A DNA stretch of 21,915 nt from Akkermansiaceae bacterium UBA5688 (GTDB lineage: Bacteria > Verrucomicrobiota > Verrucomicrobiia > Verrucomicrobiales > Akkermansiaceae), in contig DIHU01000099.1 in NCBI GenBank assembly GCA_002420315.1, forward strand, positions 12,464 through 34,378. The letters are read 5' to 3'. Under the pieces are notes generated by a model. That model made no database searches, had not been told where the DNA came from, and saw only the letters and a program-made list of their open reading frames with translations. This document shows, one piece after another, positions 21,914 through 21,915 of the stretch (position 1 is its first letter; the number at the start of each line of letters is the position of its first letter). Made by a program: the position numbers and the translations under genes.

Positions 21914-21915
21914 CG

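Overview
The window reads as a chromosomal segment of a Gram-negative bacterium, most likely a Verrucomicrobiota member of the Opitutales/Puniceicoccales type. That placement is inference, from the gene families (FolE2 beside a Fur-family relic, a Verrucomicrobia-like small acidic lipoprotein, an RDD-SpoIIM-DUF4129-DUF4350-MoxR-DUF58 operon, a giant exported protein) and from the moderate G+C. No marker RNA gene is present. There is no prophage, IS element, CRISPR array, tRNA or rRNA.

Region 1 (1-2000): a decayed Fur/Zur-family regulator gene runs off the left edge on the minus strand. It keeps one reading frame but carries three in-frame stops. A 16-bp palindrome and a 21-bp-phased direct repeat lie between it and folE2 (zinc-independent GTP cyclohydrolase), which is followed at once by dcd. 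FolE2 is a known Zur target in other bacteria, so the pair looks like a zinc-response module whose regulator has been lost.

Region 2 (2000-4480): gcvH (minus) is intact as a frame, but the lipoylated lysine is replaced by arginine and the flanking residues have also changed. After a 450-base non-genic stretch come a rhomboid-fold membrane protein with a C-terminal zinc ribbon and hisI. The natural hisI start overlaps the rhomboid stop (ATGA), but codon 5 is an amber stop.

Region 3 (4440-10780): one 2100-residue exported protein (minus) with macroglobulin-like beta domains and long helical regions, followed by a good intrinsic terminator.

Region 4 (10781-13045): a class IV PLP lyase/aminotransferase (PabC-like), an AcpH-type ACP phosphodiesterase divergent from it, and a cysteine-cluster protein whose 3' end overlaps acpH.

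Region 5 (13058-19977, all minus): a tightly coupled operon in the transcription order RDD protein, SpoIIM-like protein, DUF4129 protein, DUF4350 lipoprotein, MoxR ATPase, DUF58 protein, then a small lipoprotein and the cysteine-cluster gene. ATGA overlaps join several members. It looks like an envelope-associated AAA+/VWA chaperone system.

Region 6 (20028-21915): purU (formyl-THF hydrolase) and a LysR regulator.

Folate and one-carbon genes recur (folE2, gcvH, a pabC-like gene, purU) but are not in one operon. The main things to check are the three point-lesion loci: the Fur/Zur pseudogene, the amber codon in hisI, and GcvH without its lipoyl lysine. No single clearly new system is proven here.
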